This document shows positions 62,225-64,000 of a DNA stretch of 64,000 nt, piece by piece (the stretch's first letter is position 1; the number at the start of each line of letters is the position of its first letter). The DNA comes from CAVRXQ01 sp963725215. Lineage in GTDB: Bacteria; Actinomycetota; Acidimicrobiia; Acidimicrobiales; Bog-793. The DNA is taken from the NCBI GenBank assembly GCA_963725215.1, contig CAVRXQ010000007.1:496001-560000 (forward strand), given 5' to 3'. The notes under the pieces were generated by a model. The model saw only the letters and a list, made by a program, of their open reading frames with translations, did not search any database and was not told the origin of the DNA. Position numbers and translations under genes: made by a program.

Positions 62225-63039
62225 ATGACAAGGCGCGTTCTGTAGTTGCGCAGCGCGAACCCGTATCCCACCAGCGAGATCGCGACGAGGTAACCGATGT
62301 GTGCGAGCGCGGCGGTGCCGCTCATCCCACCGATCACGAGTCCCCGACAGAGCGCGACCCCGTGGTACAGCGGCGTCGCGTAGGCGATCGTCCGGAGCCA
62401 ACCCGGCAGCTGGGCAATCGGGAAGAACGTCCCTGAAAAAAGGAACATCGGGATCAGCCCGACGCGGTAAATGGCGGTGAAACCCATCTGGCTCGTCTGG
62501 AGCGCCGAATAGGCGACGATCGGGAGCACGAAGGCGAGGCCCGTGAGAACGCCGGCGAAGATCGCGAGCACGGCGAGATCCGACGGCGTCGCCCCGAACG
62601 CCGCCAGCACGACGAGGTAGATCGCGCACACCGTGAGCAGGCGGCACGTGATCCACGCGACGTGTCCGCGCAGCACGTCCTTGTACGAAAGCGGCGTGGC
62701 GAGCATCGCGAAGTAGGTCTTGTCCCACTTGATCGCGTTCATGATCGGGTACATCGACTCGCTCCCGCCGACCTGCATCGCCGTCGCGGCGAGGAGCCCG
62801 GGGGCCAAGAAGTGGAGGTAGGAGACCCCGCCCACGTGGCCGACGTGGTGATCGACGAGCGAGCCGAGCCCGAGCCCCATCGCCGCGAGGTACAGCACGG
62901 GGTACAAAAAGCTGGTCGTCAAAGAACCGCGCCAGGTCCTCTTGTACGAGTAGGCGAAGTACGTCCACGCGCCGAGCCAGCGGGGCCGCAGGAATCGCGG
63001 CTCGGGACGCTCGAGTGGGATCGCTTCGAGGCTGGCCAT
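62221..63039 (-). CDS. ABC-2 type export permease (first)
   Basis: 272 residues from the ATG at 63039, which shares one base with the ATPase stop. A TTG one codon earlier is possible. Helices and a conserved FSGTFFPIAQLPGWLRTIAYATPLYHGVALCRGL segment near 195-228 place it in the ABC-2 permease family. It resembles the following gene, so the two probably arose by duplication and form a heterodimer. Confidence 0.88.
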   Translation of the reverse strand: MASLEAIPLERPEPRFLRPRWLGAWTYFAYSYKRTWRGSLTTSFLYPVLYLAAMGLGLGSLVDHHVGHVGGVSYLHFLAPGLLAATAMQVGGSESMYPIMNAIKWDKTYFAMLATPLSYKDVLRGHVAWITCRLLTVCAIYLVVLAAFGATPSDLAVLAIFAGVLTGLAFVLPIVAYSALQTSQMGFTAIYRVGLIPMFLFSGTFFPIAQLPGWLRTIAYATPLYHGVALCRGLVIGGMSGTAALAHIGYLVAISLVGYGFALRNYRTRLVI

Positions 63040-64000
63040 CAATCGATGAGCGATCGGCCGGTGAGGCGGAGGAACACGTCTTCGAGGCTCGAGCGCCGCA
63101 CGAGCGCCGAGTCGACCTCGATCCCGAGTCGGTGGACCTCGCCCAGGGTCTCGTCGCCGTCGTCGGAGTACAACAGCAGCCGGTCAGGCAGCACCTCGAT
63201 GCGTTTCGCGAGACCCTCCACTCGCGGAGCCACGTCGACCGGCTCGGCGAAGAGGAATCGCAACTCGACGACCTCTTTTGTCGAGTAGCGGCCGATGAGT
63301 TCCTGTGGGGCGCCCTCGGCGGCAAAGCGCCCGTGGTCCATCACGGCGAGTCGCTCGCAGAGCTGCTCGGCCTCGTCCATGTAGTGCGTCGTGATGATCA
63401 ACGTCACGCCTTCGCGACGCAACCGGTAAAGGCGGTCCCACAAAAGGTGGCGGGCCTGGGGGTCGAGTCCGGTGGTCGGTTCGTCGAGGATCAGCAGCTC
63501 GGGCTCGGACACGAGAGCGCGCGCGATCGTGAGGCGCCGTTTCATCCCTCCCGAAAGCGATTCGACCTTGTCTTTCGCGCGCTCGGTGAGCTGCGCGAAG
63601 TCGAGCAGTTCCTCTGCGCGATCGCGGATGAACTTGCGCGGCAGGTCGAAGTACCGCCCGTACACCAACATGTTGTCGAGCACGGTGAGCTCGAGGTCTA
63701 ACGAGTCCTCCTGAGGGACAAGACCGATGCGGGCGCGGATGCGCGCGCCGTCGCGCTGAGGATCCATCCCGAGCACCGAGAGGTAGCCGCCCGACTTCGG
63801 TGACATGGAGGAGACCATTCGCATCGTCGAGGTCTTGCCCGCGCCGTTCGGACCGAGAAAGCCGTAGGACTCGCCTTTTCTGATCGAGAAGTCGACGCCG
63901 TCGACCGCGATGAAATCACCGAACTTCTTGATCAGGCCGCGCGCGACAACGAGAGCGTCGCTTTCTGACGAGAGCGCGCGTACGGCTGAAGAGAGGGATT
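63039..64000 (-). CDS. ABC exporter ATPase (start beyond right edge)
   Basis: The ATP-binding subunit of the exporter. Walker A reads LGPNGAGKTSTMRM (about 63825-63867), the signature is SLSGGMKRRLTIARAL and Walker B LLILDEPTTGLDP, then the H-loop TTHYMDEAEQL. The C-terminal about 80 residues follow the DrrA/NodI pattern. The open frame runs to the window edge without an obvious start (ALSSESDALVVARGLIKKFG precedes the domain), so the true N-terminus is probably just outside. Confidence 0.92.
   Translation of the reverse strand, partial: SLSSAVRALSSESDALVVARGLIKKFGDFIAVDGVDFSIRKGESYGFLGPNGAGKTSTMRMVSSMSPKSGGYLSVLGMDPQRDGARIRARIGLVPQEDSLDLELTVLDNMLVYGRYFDLPRKFIRDRAEELLDFAQLTERAKDKVESLSGGMKRRLTIARALVSEPELLILDEPTTGLDPQARHLLWDRLYRLRREGVTLIITTHYMDEAEQLCERLAVMDHGRFAAEGAPQELIGRYSTKEVVELRFLFAEPVDVAPRVEGLAKRIEVLPDRLLLYSDDGDETLGEVHRLGIEVDSALVRRSSLEDVFLRLTGRSLID

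Overview
This is a high-GC bacterial chromosome segment, most likely from an actinobacterium (Actinomycetota) and perhaps the class Acidimicrobiia. The evidence is gene content and layout: a BldD-type regulator, a CIRCE-controlled hrcA-dnaJ cluster, tightly overlapping genes with many GTG and TTG starts, AddAB-type recombination genes, and strong use of G or C at third codon positions. The class-level placement is inference. Most of the left half is ordinary core genome. Positions 1-5078 (minus) read uppS, a small membrane gene, recO, glyS and ppdK. Positions 5193-14794 (plus) carry cysH, an addB-addA-dinG-like DNA repair operon and a universal stress protein. Positions 14820-18967 (minus) hold HIT, phoH, ybeY, a CBS-domain membrane protein and era in an overlapping chain. 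Next come a large adenylate cyclase/AAA/TPR signalling protein, hemW, bldD, rsmE, dnaJ, hrcA, an lgt homologue, an MpaB-like oxygenase and lepA (19349-31716), then rpsT, a GH18 protein, a ferredoxin and gltX.

At 35810-36027 lie tRNA-Gln(CTG) and tRNA-Glu(CTC). Copies of the 3' part of the tRNA-Glu gene recur downstream at 41283 (43/43 identical), 47081 (about 41/43) and 48124 (shorter, at least three changes). The divergence grows with distance, as expected if elements were inserted one after another at the tRNA and each pushed the older 3' end away. The three intervals hold a decayed transposase, an ECF sigma/anti-sigma pair, a secreted beta-propeller, a nitrobindin, an aldo/keto reductase, an RHH protein, an MMPL exporter, three secreted proteins and a lipoprotein. 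No integrase is visible.

From 48166 a low-GC stretch leads into a cell-surface locus. It contains a collagen-like repeat protein with many frame breaks, a glycosyltransferase/methyltransferase fusion, two large polytopic membrane proteins and a TPR lipoprotein (48645-56948). This could be a surface glycoprotein or polymer system. The right end is accessory: a Fic protein under two matched palindromes, a DinB-like protein, an XRE/nucleotidyltransferase toxin-antitoxin pair with a palindrome at its start, small conserved proteins, and an ABC-2 export operon that runs off the right edge.

Several otherwise intact genes (glyS, lepA, the glycosyltransferase, the collagen-like gene) carry single-base frame breaks. 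In housekeeping genes these are more likely sequence errors than real mutations, so the assembly may contain residual indels.
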